Assembly: GCF_014836875.1 (NCBI RefSeq)
Contig: NZ_JACSQC010000005.1
Location: 62,001-126,000, forward strand
DNA length: 64,000 bases
Reading direction: 5' to 3'
From: Arthrobacter pullicola
Lineage (GTDB): Bacteria > Actinomycetota > Actinomycetes > Actinomycetales > Micrococcaceae
The notes beneath the pieces are model-generated. The model saw nothing but the letters and a program-made list of their open reading frames with translations. It was not told where the DNA came from and did not search any database. Below, in pieces: positions 1 to 7,712 of this stretch (positions are counted from its first letter, which is position 1; each line of letters starts with the position of its first letter). The translations under genes and the position numbers were made by a program.

Positions 1-112
1 TGGCGGCCAGGGAGCGGATGAAGCGTTTGAGGCCGGATTGGAGGCCCTGGTCCGCGGGTTCTCGATGCCCCGGCAGAAGCAGGTGCCCCGGCAGGAAGAA
101 CAGCACAGCTAG
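1..112 (+). CDS. C-terminal end of a gene, probably TetR-family regulator (partial)
   Basis: An open frame enters from the left edge and ends at TAG 110-112, giving about 36 residues. The segment FEAGLEALVRGF resembles the last helix of many TetR-family ligand-binding domains. The DNA-binding part lies outside the window, so the family call is an inference from a short stretch. A strong terminator follows 20 bp later, which supports this being a real gene end. Confidence 0.45.
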   Translation, partial: GGQGADEAFEAGLEALVRGFSMPRQKQVPRQEEQHS

Positions 113-133
113 CCTGGCCGCAGCTGCAGTCAC

Positions 134-177
134 AAAAAGGGGCGGCATCCGGTTCATCCGGACACCGCCCCTTTTTT
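134..177. terminator. Bidirectional intrinsic terminator
   Basis: A G/C-rich stem (AAAAGGGGCGG at 135-145 against CCGCCCCTTTT from 165) is flanked by an A-run on the left and a T-run on the right, so it can act on both strands. It separates the partial gene on the left from the convergent gabT. Confidence 0.85.
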
Positions 178-217
178 AGGACGTCTTGACGCTCGACGGC
201 GCTGCGCGCCGCCAGCC

Positions 218-1573
218 TTAGGCCTGGGCGCGGATAGCCGCTTCCAGGACGTCGAGACCGTCGGAGAGCAGCTCGTCGCTGATCACGAGCGGGGGCAGCA
301 GGCGGATGACGTTGCCGTAGGTGCCGCAGGTCAGGATGATGACACCCTCCTGCAGGCAGGCAGCGGCGATGGCCTTGGCTGCGTCAGCGTTCGGGGTCTT
401 GGTACCCGGCTTGACGAGCTCCAGCGCCAGCATGGCACCGCGGCCGCGCACCTCGCCGATCACGCCGGTTTCCTCGGCGACCTTGCGCATGCGGGGAACC
501 GTGATTTCCTCGATGTGGCGGGCGCGGCCGGCCAGATCCTGGGACTTCATGGTCTCGATGGCAGCCAGCGCCGAGGCGCAGGCCACCGGGTTGCCGCCAT
601 AGGTGCCGCCCAGGCCGCCGGGGTGGACGGCGTCGAGCAGCTCGGCGCGGCCGGTGACGGCGGAGAGCGGCATGCCGCCGGCAATGCCCTTGGCCATGGT
701 CAGGATGTCCGGGACAACACCTTCATGGTTGACGGCGAACCACTCGCCGGTGCGGCAGAAACCGGACTGGACTTCGTCGGCGATGAAAACGATGCCGTTT
801 TCCTTGGCCCACTCGGCCAGGCGGGGCAGGAAGCCCTCAGTCGGGACGATGAAGCCGCCTTCGCCCTGGATCGGTTCGATGAGCAGCGCGGCGAGCTGGT
901 CTGCGCCGATCTGCTTTTCGATGGCGAGGATAGCGCGGTTTGCGGCTTCAACGCCGGTGATCTCCGGGTTTTCTTCGCGGAACGGGTAGCTCATCGGCAT
1001 CCGGTAGATCTCGGAGGCGAACGGGCCAAAGCCGGTCTTGTAGGGCATGGCCTTGGCAGTCAGGCCCATGGTGAGGTTGGTGCGGCCATGGTAGGCGTGG
1101 TCGAAGGCGACAACGGCCTGGCGTCCGGTGGCTGAGCGGGCGATCTTGACGGCGTTCTCCACGGCTTCAGCACCGGAGTTGAACAGCACGGTGCGCTTTT
1201 CGTGGTCACCGGGGGTCAGTTCGGCCAGCTTTTCGGCGACCTCGACGTAGCCTTCGTACGGGGTGACCATAAAGCAGGTGTGCGTGAACCGGGCAACCTG
1301 CTCCTGGGCTGCAGCGACCACGGCCGGATCGGAGGCACCCACGCTGGTCACGGCAATGCCGGAGCCCAGGTCGATGAAGGAGTTGCCGTCAACGTCCTGG
1401 ATGATGCCGCCGTCGGCGTCCTGGACGTAAACCGGAACACTGGAAGCGACACCCTTGGCAACGACCGCCGCACGGCGTTCGCTCAGCGCAGCGGACTTCG
1501 GGCCGGGGAAGGCCCCGGTGATATTCCGCTTCTGCTCCAGCCGGTAAGTCGGTTCGATGGCTGATGTGCTCAT
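218..1573 (-). CDS. gabT: 4-aminobutyrate aminotransferase
   Basis: Cytosolic PLP enzyme of class III aminotransferases that moves the amino group of 4-aminobutyrate to 2-oxoglutarate, giving succinate semialdehyde and glutamate. The 451-residue product has the family landmarks: SGAEAVENA near residue 135, the PLP-binding aspartate in IADEVQSG (about Asp266) and the Schiff-base lysine in TMAKGIAGG (about Lys295). I chose ATG 1573 because GAAAGG sits just upstream of it; an in-frame TTG 21 nt earlier would place that site inside the gene. It is divergent from a PucR regulator, a common partner of gabT in actinobacteria, so that protein probably controls it. No succinate-semialdehyde dehydrogenase gene lies beside it here. 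Another class III substrate (for example beta-alanine) cannot be excluded. Confidence 0.9.
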   Translation of the reverse strand: MSTSAIEPTYRLEQKRNITGAFPGPKSAALSERRAAVVAKGVASSVPVYVQDADGGIIQDVDGNSFIDLGSGIAVTSVGASDPAVVAAAQEQVARFTHTCFMVTPYEGYVEVAEKLAELTPGDHEKRTVLFNSGAEAVENAVKIARSATGRQAVVAFDHAYHGRTNLTMGLTAKAMPYKTGFGPFASEIYRMPMSYPFREENPEITGVEAANRAILAIEKQIGADQLAALLIEPIQGEGGFIVPTEGFLPRLAEWAKENGIVFIADEVQSGFCRTGEWFAVNHEGVVPDILTMAKGIAGGMPLSAVTGRAELLDAVHPGGLGGTYGGNPVACASALAAIETMKSQDLAGRARHIEEITVPRMRKVAEETGVIGEVRGRGAMLALELVKPGTKTPNADAAKAIAAACLQEGVIILTCGTYGNVIRLLPPLVISDELLSDGLDVLEAAIRAQA

Positions 1574-1714
1574 GGTTCTGCCTTTCGGGAACAAAGTGTG
1601 GGGCGGCGTCAGTCCGCAATGATCCCCAACTTACGCGCCGGAGAACCCGCTGGGGACAGCCACCCGCACAATGGCTGCATTCACTTGACGTGCAAACGCC
1701 CAATCCAGCCAGCA

Positions 1715-1720
1715 TATAGT
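1715..1720 (+). promoter_or_regulatory. -10 element of the PucR gene (leaderless type)
   Basis: TATAGT lies exactly 6 nt before GTG 1727, so transcription should begin at or next to the start codon. TTGACG at 1685-1690 is too far away (24 bp) to be its -35. Confidence 0.55.
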
Positions 1721-1726
1721 TGTTCG

Positions 1727-3145
1727 GTGCCTATCTCACTTTCTGATCTGCTCGCTGCCGAGGGCCTGGGCCTGGAGGTGCGCGGTACTGCTGCGGTCAG
1801 TCCGGAGCCGGTGCAGTGGGTTGCCGTAACGGAACTGGAAGACCCTTCCCCTTTCCTGGGCGGAGGAGAGGTTGTCCTCACCACCGGCATGCGGCAGCGG
1901 ACGGGAGCAGCGCAGCGCCGGTTCGTGGAAAGCGTGCACCGGGCGGGTGCCCTGGCCATTGGCTTCGGCACCGGGCTCAGCCTGGACCGGGTTCCGGGAC
2001 CGCTGGTGGAGGAGGCCAACCGGCTGGGGCTTCCGGTCTTCGAGGTTCCCTACAAGACCCCCTTTATGGCGGTGGGGAAGCTGGTGGCGGACGCACTCTC
2101 AGCCGATCATGTGGGGCAGCTCCACAATCTGCTCTCCGGCCACCAAATCCTGGCTAAAGCACTGCTCTCCGGCCAGGGGCTGGAAGGACTGCTGCGCGAG
2201 CTGGCGCAGATCCTCGGCACCAAGGTGGCGCTGCACCAATATGGTGCGCTCATCTACTCCGCCGGCGAGGCATCCCTCCCGGAGACAACCTGGCACACCA
2301 CGCCGATCGCCACCGGACTGCGCGACCGCTGCACCCTCGCCGTGGCCGAACCGTTCCGTGCCCCGGACCTCATTGCCTACGCGCAGAGCCTGATCAGCGT
2401 GGAACTGAATAACCAGGCCAGGCGCCGGGTACGGGACCGGGCAGTCAACGGCCAGCTGCTGGCGGACATTGTTGACGGCAAGCTCAGCGGCCCGGATGCA
2501 GTGCACCGGCTGAGCTCCTCCGGGGTGAGCACCGGCCGGAGGCAGCTGACCCTCCTGGTGGAGGCAGCCCCCTCACAGGCCCGGTCACTGCCCTCCCTGC
2601 CGCTGCCGCCGGGCTTCGATCCAGCTGTGACGGCGATCCTCGAAGACAGGCTCGTGATCCTGTTCCCGGACGGAAATGCCGCGGAGCTGGCCGCAGCGCT
2701 CAGCAGCTACCTCCGGAACGCCGGGATGACGGCCAAGGTCGGCGTCGGCGGGGCGTACGCGGAACCGGCAGGCCTGCGCTGGGGCTATTACGAGGCCAAG
2801 GAAGGCCTCCTCCGTGGAGCTGCGGTCAACCAGCCGGACCGGCTGAGCCTGGCGTCGCTGCTGATGGCCAGCCGTGATGTACCGCTGGCGGACCTCGCGG
2901 CAGAAGCGCTGGATCCGCTCCTCGCCTTCGACGCAGCGCACGACGCCGATCTGGTGGCCACGCTGGAAACTTACCTGGCACTCAACGGATCGGTCGCTAA
3001 AGTAGCCCATACCCTCGGCCTGCACCGCAACACCGTGCGGTACCGGCTCTCGCAGATCGCTGACCTGTCCGGGTACGACCCCGCGCTCACGGCTGACCGC
3101 GTGCATCTTTACCTGGCCCTGAGCGTCCGCCGGCTCGCCGGCTGA
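1727..3145 (+). CDS. PucR family transcriptional regulator
   Basis: DNA-binding regulator of 472 residues. The N-terminal PucR-type domain (about residues 1-125) contains the typical LEDPSPFL and GGEVVLTTG stretch. The C-terminal helix-turn-helix (NGSVAKVAHTLGLHRNTVRYRL, broken here as NGSVAKVAHTLG and LHRNTVRYRL) is the family signature near residues 425-450. The start is GTG 1727 because a TATAGT box ends 6 nt before it and no Shine-Dalgarno sequence precedes it; the frame is open another 129 nt upstream, but the protein homology begins here. It is divergent from gabT and is therefore a likely GABA-responsive activator of that gene (inferred from position). Confidence 0.85.
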   Translation: MPISLSDLLAAEGLGLEVRGTAAVSPEPVQWVAVTELEDPSPFLGGGEVVLTTGMRQRTGAAQRRFVESVHRAGALAIGFGTGLSLDRVPGPLVEEANRLGLPVFEVPYKTPFMAVGKLVADALSADHVGQLHNLLSGHQILAKALLSGQGLEGLLRELAQILGTKVALHQYGALIYSAGEASLPETTWHTTPIATGLRDRCTLAVAEPFRAPDLIAYAQSLISVELNNQARRRVRDRAVNGQLLADIVDGKLSGPDAVHRLSSSGVSTGRRQLTLLVEAAPSQARSLPSLPLPPGFDPAVTAILEDRLVILFPDGNAAELAAALSSYLRNAGMTAKVGVGGAYAEPAGLRWGYYEAKEGLLRGAAVNQPDRLSLASLLMASRDVPLADLAAEALDPLLAFDAAHDADLVATLETYLALNGSVAKVAHTLGLHRNTVRYRLSQIADLSGYDPALTADRVHLYLALSVRRLAG

Positions 3146-3210
3146 ACCTCCGGCTCCGGATTGCCCTGCGGCAGCGGGTCCGCGGTTTTGTGCCCCTTTG
3201 GGCCGGACTT

Positions 3211-3216
3211 TACGCT
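3211..3216 (+). promoter_or_regulatory. -10 element (leaderless type)
   Basis: TACGCT followed by 6 nt and then ATG 3223; no convincing -35 is visible. Confidence 0.5.
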
Positions 3217-3222
3217 GTAGGA

Positions 3223-3855
3223 ATGGACATGCCCGCGCAGCCCGCCAGGACCCTTCACTGGGCGGGCATTGACGACCCTGAACGCCGGGACTCCGCCGTC
3301 GTGTCCTTCCGTGCCGGAGAGCTGGCTGCCAGCGGCACCTCCACCTGCGCTGAGTATTCAGCGGCATGGACCCTGAACACCTCTCCGGGCTGGGTCACCC
3401 GCCGCCTGCAGGTGCACGTCACTGGCGAGGGCTGGACCCGGTCCCTGGACCTGACGCGGTCGGTGGACGGACGCTGGGATGCCCAGGTGGAGACCAGCGG
3501 CGACCCTGATCTGCCCGAACCCGGGATCGAAGATGCACTGGCGCTGAACAACGCCCAGGACTGTGACCTGGGCCTGTGCCCGCTGACCAACACCATGCCG
3601 ATCCTCCGGCTGGACCTGCTCAACAATGCCGCGCCGCCGGACGAAACCCGGCTCACCATGGCTTGGGTGGAGATGCCCAGCCTGCGGGTGCTGGCCAGCG
3701 AGCAGGTCTATTCACAGGTCTCCCCTTACCGCGCCGAACGCGGCAGCGCGATCGTCCTCTACTCCTCCGCGACGCGCGGTTTCACCGCGGAACTTACGGT
3801 CGACGCCGATGGTGCGGTCCTGGATTATCCCGGCCTCGCCCGGCGGACCGGCTAG
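3223..3855 (+). CDS. Putative glycolipid-binding family protein
   Basis: A 210-residue soluble protein. The pattern of conserved spots fits the putative glycolipid-binding family (Pfam Glycolipid_bind): an N-terminal LHWAGID, a central DCDLGLCPLTNTMPILRL stretch (about residues 115-133), QVYSQVSPYRAE and a C-terminal LDYPGLARR. The family has little experimental characterisation, so lipid binding is a family annotation and not something the sequence shows. The start at ATG 3223 follows from the -10 box 6 nt upstream. It is a single gene with no obvious functional partner; the PucR gene precedes it and a SUKH-like gene follows. Confidence 0.7.
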   Translation: MDMPAQPARTLHWAGIDDPERRDSAVVSFRAGELAASGTSTCAEYSAAWTLNTSPGWVTRRLQVHVTGEGWTRSLDLTRSVDGRWDAQVETSGDPDLPEPGIEDALALNNAQDCDLGLCPLTNTMPILRLDLLNNAAPPDETRLTMAWVEMPSLRVLASEQVYSQVSPYRAERGSAIVLYSSATRGFTAELTVDADGAVLDYPGLARRTG

Positions 3856-3884
3856 GCCTGGAACCGGGCACTGCCGCTCGCGGC

Positions 3885-3890
3885 TAGGAT
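3885..3890 (+). promoter_or_regulatory. -10 element of the SUKH-like gene
   Basis: TAGGAT, with about 38 bp to ATG 3929. The short leader contains the ribosome-binding site TTTGGAGAA, so this is a leadered promoter, unlike most others in the window. Confidence 0.45.
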
Positions 3891-3928
3891 TGAAGTACGC
3901 CCTTCTGCAACTTTGGAGAACCCCCGCA

Positions 3929-4351
3929 ATGAGTGAAATGTTCCTGGAAAAGTTCCGCGCCCTGGTCCCGAAGTATCTGGAAGACCAGTGGCGCCCCGAA
4001 GACGGCATTCCTGCCGCGGAACTGGACGAGCTGCTGGAGGAACACGACTTTTCGATTCCGCTGGTGCTGCGCGAGTTCTATCTGGCGCTCGGCGGCTGCG
4101 AAGACCTCATGGAAGCCTTCCACTTCTTCTGGGATCCCGATGAGCTGGAGGTCGAGGACGGCTACCTGCTGTTCCTCGAAGACGAGGAAGAGAAGTTCAC
4201 CTGGGGCTTCCGCGCCGACCAGCTGGATGTTCCGGACCCCATCGTCTGGCGCCGCAACAATGCCCGCGGCGACTGGCAGAGCGAAGAGGGCACCTTCAGC
4301 GAATACACCTTCGACATGTTCGAGTGGGTTTTCGAGGAAGACGAAGACTAG
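3929..4351 (+). CDS. SMI1/KNR4 (SUKH)-like acidic protein
   Basis: A 140-residue, very acidic soluble protein that ends in FEEDED. The order LDELLEEHDFSIPLVLREFYLALGG (split here as LDELLEEHDF and LVLREFYLALGG) resembles the SUKH fold, in which a helical N-terminus leads to a P-x-x-L-x-x-F-Y motif. Many SUKH proteins are immunity proteins against contact-dependent toxins, but no toxin gene is adjacent, so that role is only a possibility. ATG 3929 is preceded by GGAGAA. The gene ends just before a strong two-sided hairpin. The family call is moderate; the function is unknown. Confidence 0.55.
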   Translation: MSEMFLEKFRALVPKYLEDQWRPEDGIPAAELDELLEEHDFSIPLVLREFYLALGGCEDLMEAFHFFWDPDELEVEDGYLLFLEDEEEKFTWGFRADQLDVPDPIVWRRNNARGDWQSEEGTFSEYTFDMFEWVFEEDED

Positions 4352-4374
4352 AGACCTAAGCCCCCGCCTGGTTT

Positions 4375-4400
4375 CCGCGGGTGCGCTTGCGCACCCGCGG
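4375..4400. terminator. Perfect hairpin between convergent genes
   Basis: A 12-bp perfect stem (CCGCGGGTGCGC, 2-nt loop, GCGCACCCGCGG). An imperfect outer stem reaches CCTAAGC at about 4356 and GCTTAGG at 4412-4418, which overlaps the stop codon of the prenyl synthase gene. There is no long T-run. Confidence 0.75.
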
Positions 4401-4414
4401 ATCACCGGAGGTGC

Positions 4415-5473
4415 TTAGGCGTCGCGCTCCACCACGGCTTCGGCGAATGCAGCCAGCGAGGCCTTCACCACTGAATCCGGCATCGGGTCCAGCGCCGCGA
4501 CGGCGTCGGCGGCCCAGCTGCGGGCTACTTCCCACGCCTGGGCGGTCGCCCGGTTGCCACGGACGGCTTCCACCGCGGTGGCCAGCGCCTCGTCAGAGGT
4601 GAGGTCGCCATCCACCAGTTTCAGGACGGCAGCGGCTTCGGCATCTCCTTCTGCGGCATTGCGGCGCAGCAGCAGGACCGGCAGGGTCGGAACCCCTTCG
4701 CGCAGGTCGGTTCCCGGGGTCTTGCCGGATTTGTCCTTGAGGCCGGCAACGTCGATCACGTCGTCAGCGAGCTGGAAGGCTACACCCACCTTCTCGCCGT
4801 ACTCCACCATGATTTCCACGGTCTGCGCGTCAGCGCCGCCAAACAGTGCCCCCAGCTGGCCGGAGGCCGCGATCAGCGATCCGGTCTTGCCGGCAATCAC
4901 GGAGAGGTAGTGCTCAATGGGATCCTCGCCGTCGGCCGGACCCACCGTTTCGTTCAGCTGACCCAGGACCAGCCGCTCGAAGGTCCGGGCCTGGATGCCC
5001 AGTGCCTCGCCGCCCAGGACTGAGACCAGGGACGAAGCGCGGGCGAAGATCAGGTCGCCGGTCAGCACGGCAACGGAGTTTCCCCAGACTTCGTGGGCGG
5101 TCGGAGCTCCGCGGCGGACCGTGGCCGAGTCCATCACGTCATCGTGGTACAGCGTGGCAAGGTGTGTGAGTTCAACGACGACGGCGGCCGTGCGGACGTC
5201 CTCATTGCCCGGGTCGGTGCCGAGGTGGGATGCCAGGAGGACCAGCAGCGGACGGACGCGCTTGCCGCCGGCTTCAAGCAGGTGCCGGGATGTGGCATCC
5301 GCGAAGGGATCGGCATTCGCGATGGCCTCGCGCAGCTGCGTTTCCACTTTGTCCAAACCGGCAACGATGGCCGGACCCAGGACGGGGTCCTGGGCGAGGG
5401 GGGCGAATCCGGGAGGAAGCACCATCTCGGTGTCCCCGGCTGCGGCCGGGCTGGCATTGGTGGATTCAGTCAC
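4415..5473 (-). CDS. Long-chain polyprenyl diphosphate synthase (menaquinone side chain)
   Basis: All-trans polyprenyl synthase, 352 residues, that condenses isopentenyl diphosphate units to make the isoprenoid tail that MenA later attaches to the quinone ring. Both aspartate-rich Mg-binding motifs are intact: DDVMD (111-115) and DDVID (237-241); GGKRVRP is at 69-75. The bulky residues before the first motif (THLATLYHDD) fit a long-chain rather than a C15/C20 enzyme, but I cannot assign the exact chain length. The start is GTG 5473, with a -10 box 6 nt before it and no ribosome-binding site. The isoprenoid reductase gene lies 39 bp upstream in the same direction, as in mycobacterial menaquinone clusters. 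Confidence 0.88.
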   Translation of the reverse strand: MTESTNASPAAAGDTEMVLPPGFAPLAQDPVLGPAIVAGLDKVETQLREAIANADPFADATSRHLLEAGGKRVRPLLVLLASHLGTDPGNEDVRTAAVVVELTHLATLYHDDVMDSATVRRGAPTAHEVWGNSVAVLTGDLIFARASSLVSVLGGEALGIQARTFERLVLGQLNETVGPADGEDPIEHYLSVIAGKTGSLIAASGQLGALFGGADAQTVEIMVEYGEKVGVAFQLADDVIDVAGLKDKSGKTPGTDLREGVPTLPVLLLRRNAAEGDAEAAAVLKLVDGDLTSDEALATAVEAVRGNRATAQAWEVARSWAADAVAALDPMPDSVVKASLAAFAEAVVERDA

Positions 5474-5479
5474 TGTTCA

Positions 5480-5485
5480 AGGCTA
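5480..5485 (-). promoter_or_regulatory. -10 element of the prenyl synthase gene (leaderless type)
   Basis: On the minus strand TAGCCT is followed by 6 nt and then GTG at 5473. This suggests the synthase can be transcribed separately from the upstream menG-reductase pair. Confidence 0.45.
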
Positions 5486-5512
5486 ACTTCTCGTCGGGAC
5501 GGGTTGGCAGGA

Positions 5513-6859
5513 TTAGGCATTGCTGGCACCGCCGGTGGCACCCGTGGCCCTGGCGGGCTGCGGAACGGTGTCCTGGTTGGAAGCGGCCGGGACAAGCATT
5601 TCCATCAATGCAATCACTCTATCCTCGATCCCCCTGGGGGACGCGTCCACAAGGTTGGCCAGCATGCGGACAACAAACTTCATAAGGACCGGAACCGGCA
5701 TGCCGGTGCGCAGTGCGAGTTTCATGACAGCAGGCTTACCGATCATCCCGGCGAATATCCGGCCGATGGTGAAATGGCTGCCCCACTCGGAGCGGACACG
5801 GTCCGCATAGCCGGCCAGCACGCCGTCGTACGCTGCCTGTGCCGCCAGCTGGCCGGGTGTGCCGGCCGCCTGAGTGGCGGAAACAATGTAATCCGCTGCG
5901 AACCGCGCAGATTCCATGGCGTAGGAAATACCTTCGCCGTTGAACGGACTGACCATCCCCCCGGCGTCGCCGAGCAGCAGCAGCCCGGGAGAGTAGTGCG
6001 GGGTCCGGTTGAAGCCCATCGGAAGGGCCGCGCCCCGGATCTCTCCCACCTGGTTCTCCGGCGTGAAACCCCACTCTTCAGGCATGCCGGCGGTCCAGTC
6101 CCGCAGCACCTTACGGTAATCCAGCCGGCCGAACTCCTTGGAGGAGTTCAGGATTCCCAGGCCAACGTTGGAGGTTCCGTCGCCTACGCCGAAGACCCAG
6201 CCATAGCCGGGCAGCGGATTACCGGCGGCATCCGGGAGTTCCAGCCAGCCTTCCATCCAGTCGTCATTGGTGCGCGGGGACGTGAAGTAGGTGCGGACGG
6301 CCACGCCGAGGGGACGGTCATCGCGTTTCTCCAGTCCCAGGCTCAGGGCGGTGCGGCTGGAGTTGCCGTCCGCCGCAAGGACCACGTCCGCGGTGAACTC
6401 GCGTGTTTCTCCCGTGCGCCGCCCGTTTTCGTCCAGGATGTTTGCGCTCACGCCGCGGACCCGGCCAGAATCATCGCGCAGCGCGGCGGTCACGCTGTGC
6501 CGTTCCAGGATGCGGGCACCGGCAGCCTGGGCATGCCGGGCCAGTTCCTCGTCGAAGCCCAGCCGGGTGCGGATCAGGCCATAAGAAGGGAAATCGGACA
6601 GGTCCGGCCAGGGAATTTCGATTGTTCGTCCGGAAGCGATCAGGCGCAGGCCCTTGTTGCGGCGCCAGCCGTCAGCTTCCTGATGAGGCAGGCCAAGGAG
6701 CTGGATTTCCCGCACGGCCCGCGGCGTCAGGCCGTCGCCGCAGACCTTTTCCCGTGGGAAGGAGGTCTTTTCCAGCACGGTCACGTCGATCCCGGCCGAA
6801 GCCAGGTAATAAGCGGCGGTGGAACCGGCGGGTCCGGCTCCAACAATCAGGACGTTCAC
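5513..6859 (-). CDS. FAD-dependent geranylgeranyl-reductase-family protein (MenJ-like)
   Basis: Flavoprotein of 448 residues with an N-terminal Rossmann motif GAGPAGS (7-13), the PFPREKVCGD-like segment (FPREKVCGDG) near residue 38 and a second FAD motif LLGDAGGMVSPFNGEGI near residue 290. Family members reduce isoprenoid double bonds; in mycobacteria the homologue MenJ partially saturates the menaquinone tail. Its position directly between menG and the prenyl synthase supports the same job here (inference). GTG 6859 immediately follows the TAA of menG, so the two are probably translationally coupled. A role in another isoprenoid, such as archaeal-type or carotenoid lipids, is less likely in this context. 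Confidence 0.82.
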   Translation of the reverse strand: MNVLIVGAGPAGSTAAYYLASAGIDVTVLEKTSFPREKVCGDGLTPRAVREIQLLGLPHQEADGWRRNKGLRLIASGRTIEIPWPDLSDFPSYGLIRTRLGFDEELARHAQAAGARILERHSVTAALRDDSGRVRGVSANILDENGRRTGETREFTADVVLAADGNSSRTALSLGLEKRDDRPLGVAVRTYFTSPRTNDDWMEGWLELPDAAGNPLPGYGWVFGVGDGTSNVGLGILNSSKEFGRLDYRKVLRDWTAGMPEEWGFTPENQVGEIRGAALPMGFNRTPHYSPGLLLLGDAGGMVSPFNGEGISYAMESARFAADYIVSATQAAGTPGQLAAQAAYDGVLAGYADRVRSEWGSHFTIGRIFAGMIGKPAVMKLALRTGMPVPVLMKFVVRMLANLVDASPRGIEDRVIALMEMLVPAASNQDTVPQPARATGATGGASNA

Positions 6860-7567
6860 TTAAACAGCGGTCTCCGCAGGTTTGACCGCACGGTGGATGG
6901 CCACAATCCCGCCGGAGAGGTTCCGGTAGGCCACGTTCTGCCATCCGGCAGCGGAAATCCAGGCAGCCAGACCGTCCTGGTCCGGCCAGGCGCGGATGGA
7001 CTCAGCGAGGTACACGTAGGCAGTGGGGTTGGAGGCCACCTTGCTGGCGATCGCCGGAAGGGCGCGCATCAGGTATTCGGTGTACATGGTCCGCCACACC
7101 GGGACCACCGGGGAGGAGAACTCGGCGATGACCAGCGTGCCTCCCGGCTTGGTGACGCGGTACATCTCTTCGAGTGCCTTCTGCGGCTCGTTCACGTTGC
7201 GCAGGCCAAAAGAGATGGTGGCTGCATCGAAGGACTCGTCGGCGAACGGCAGGTTGGTGGCGTCGCCGGCAACGAAGTCGATGTCCGGGCGGCGGCGCTT
7301 GCCGACCTTCAGCATGCCCAGGGAGAAGTCGCACGCAACTACGGAGACACCCGCGTCGGCGTACGGCTCGCTGGAGGTTCCGGTTCCTGCGGCCAGGTCC
7401 AGGACACGCTGTCCCGGACGGGCGCCCACTGCGTCCACCACAAGCCGGCGCCAGCGGCGCGTCTGCCCCATGGACAGCACGTCATTGACGATGTCGTATT
7501 TGGGGGCCACCTCATCAAACATGGCAGCGACTTCATCAGGGCGTTTTTCCAAAGTTGCGCGCTTCAC
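6860..7567 (-). CDS. menG: Demethylmenaquinone C-methyltransferase
   Basis: SAM-dependent methyltransferase of 235 residues (UbiE/MenG family) that performs the last step of menaquinone synthesis. It carries the family signature [17 protein letters not shown] (24-40), the SAM-binding loop LDLAAGTGT (56-64) and a second signature around [18 protein letters not shown]. It starts at GTG 7567 with no clear ribosome-binding site; a GACAAT box on the minus strand ends 6 nt before it, which may be a leaderless -10. It is the first gene of a menG-reductase operon and is divergent from menF. The role as menG rather than ubiE is inferred from the surrounding men genes and from actinobacteria lacking ubiquinone. 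Confidence 0.92.
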   Translation of the reverse strand: MKRATLEKRPDEVAAMFDEVAPKYDIVNDVLSMGQTRRWRRLVVDAVGARPGQRVLDLAAGTGTSSEPYADAGVSVVACDFSLGMLKVGKRRRPDIDFVAGDATNLPFADESFDAATISFGLRNVNEPQKALEEMYRVTKPGGTLVIAEFSSPVVPVWRTMYTEYLMRALPAIASKVASNPTAYVYLAESIRAWPDQDGLAAWISAAGWQNVAYRNLSGGIVAIHRAVKPAETAV

Positions 7568-7712
7568 CCGCCCATTGTCTCAAACAATAGTGAGGCCGCC
7601 GAACCGGCGGACTACCCGTTTACGGTTCGTCACACACCGGTGTGAGACCAAGCGCCATCTTGGTGCCCGGAATGCAGGCCGCACCCGCAGTCGGAGTAGG
7701 GTTGGAGGCACT
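7568..7712. promoter_or_regulatory. menG-menF divergent control region with palindromes
   Basis: The 145-bp gap holds three symmetrical elements. The first is ATTGT-5 nt-ACAAT at 7574-7588, overlapping the likely menG promoter. The second is CCGCCG-AAC-CGGCGG at about 7596-7610. The third is the perfect 12-bp palindrome CACACCGGTGTG at 7633-7644. They could be operators for shared control; no regulator is encoded nearby. Confidence 0.4.
7697..7702 (+). promoter_or_regulatory. -10 element of menF
   Basis: TAGGGT ends 10 nt before ATG 7713. The transcript would keep little or none of the adjacent GGAGG (7704-7708), so it is unclear whether that is used as a ribosome-binding site. Confidence 0.4.

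Noticed and set aside
1685-1690. TTGACG as the -35 for the PucR gene
   Set aside because: The spacer to TATAGT would be 24 bp, too long for a normal promoter.
5093-7645. An open frame of about 850 codons on the plus strand
   Set aside because: It runs antisense through the prenyl synthase, reductase and menG genes, which are all intact. It has a shadow-type composition and no recognisable domain.
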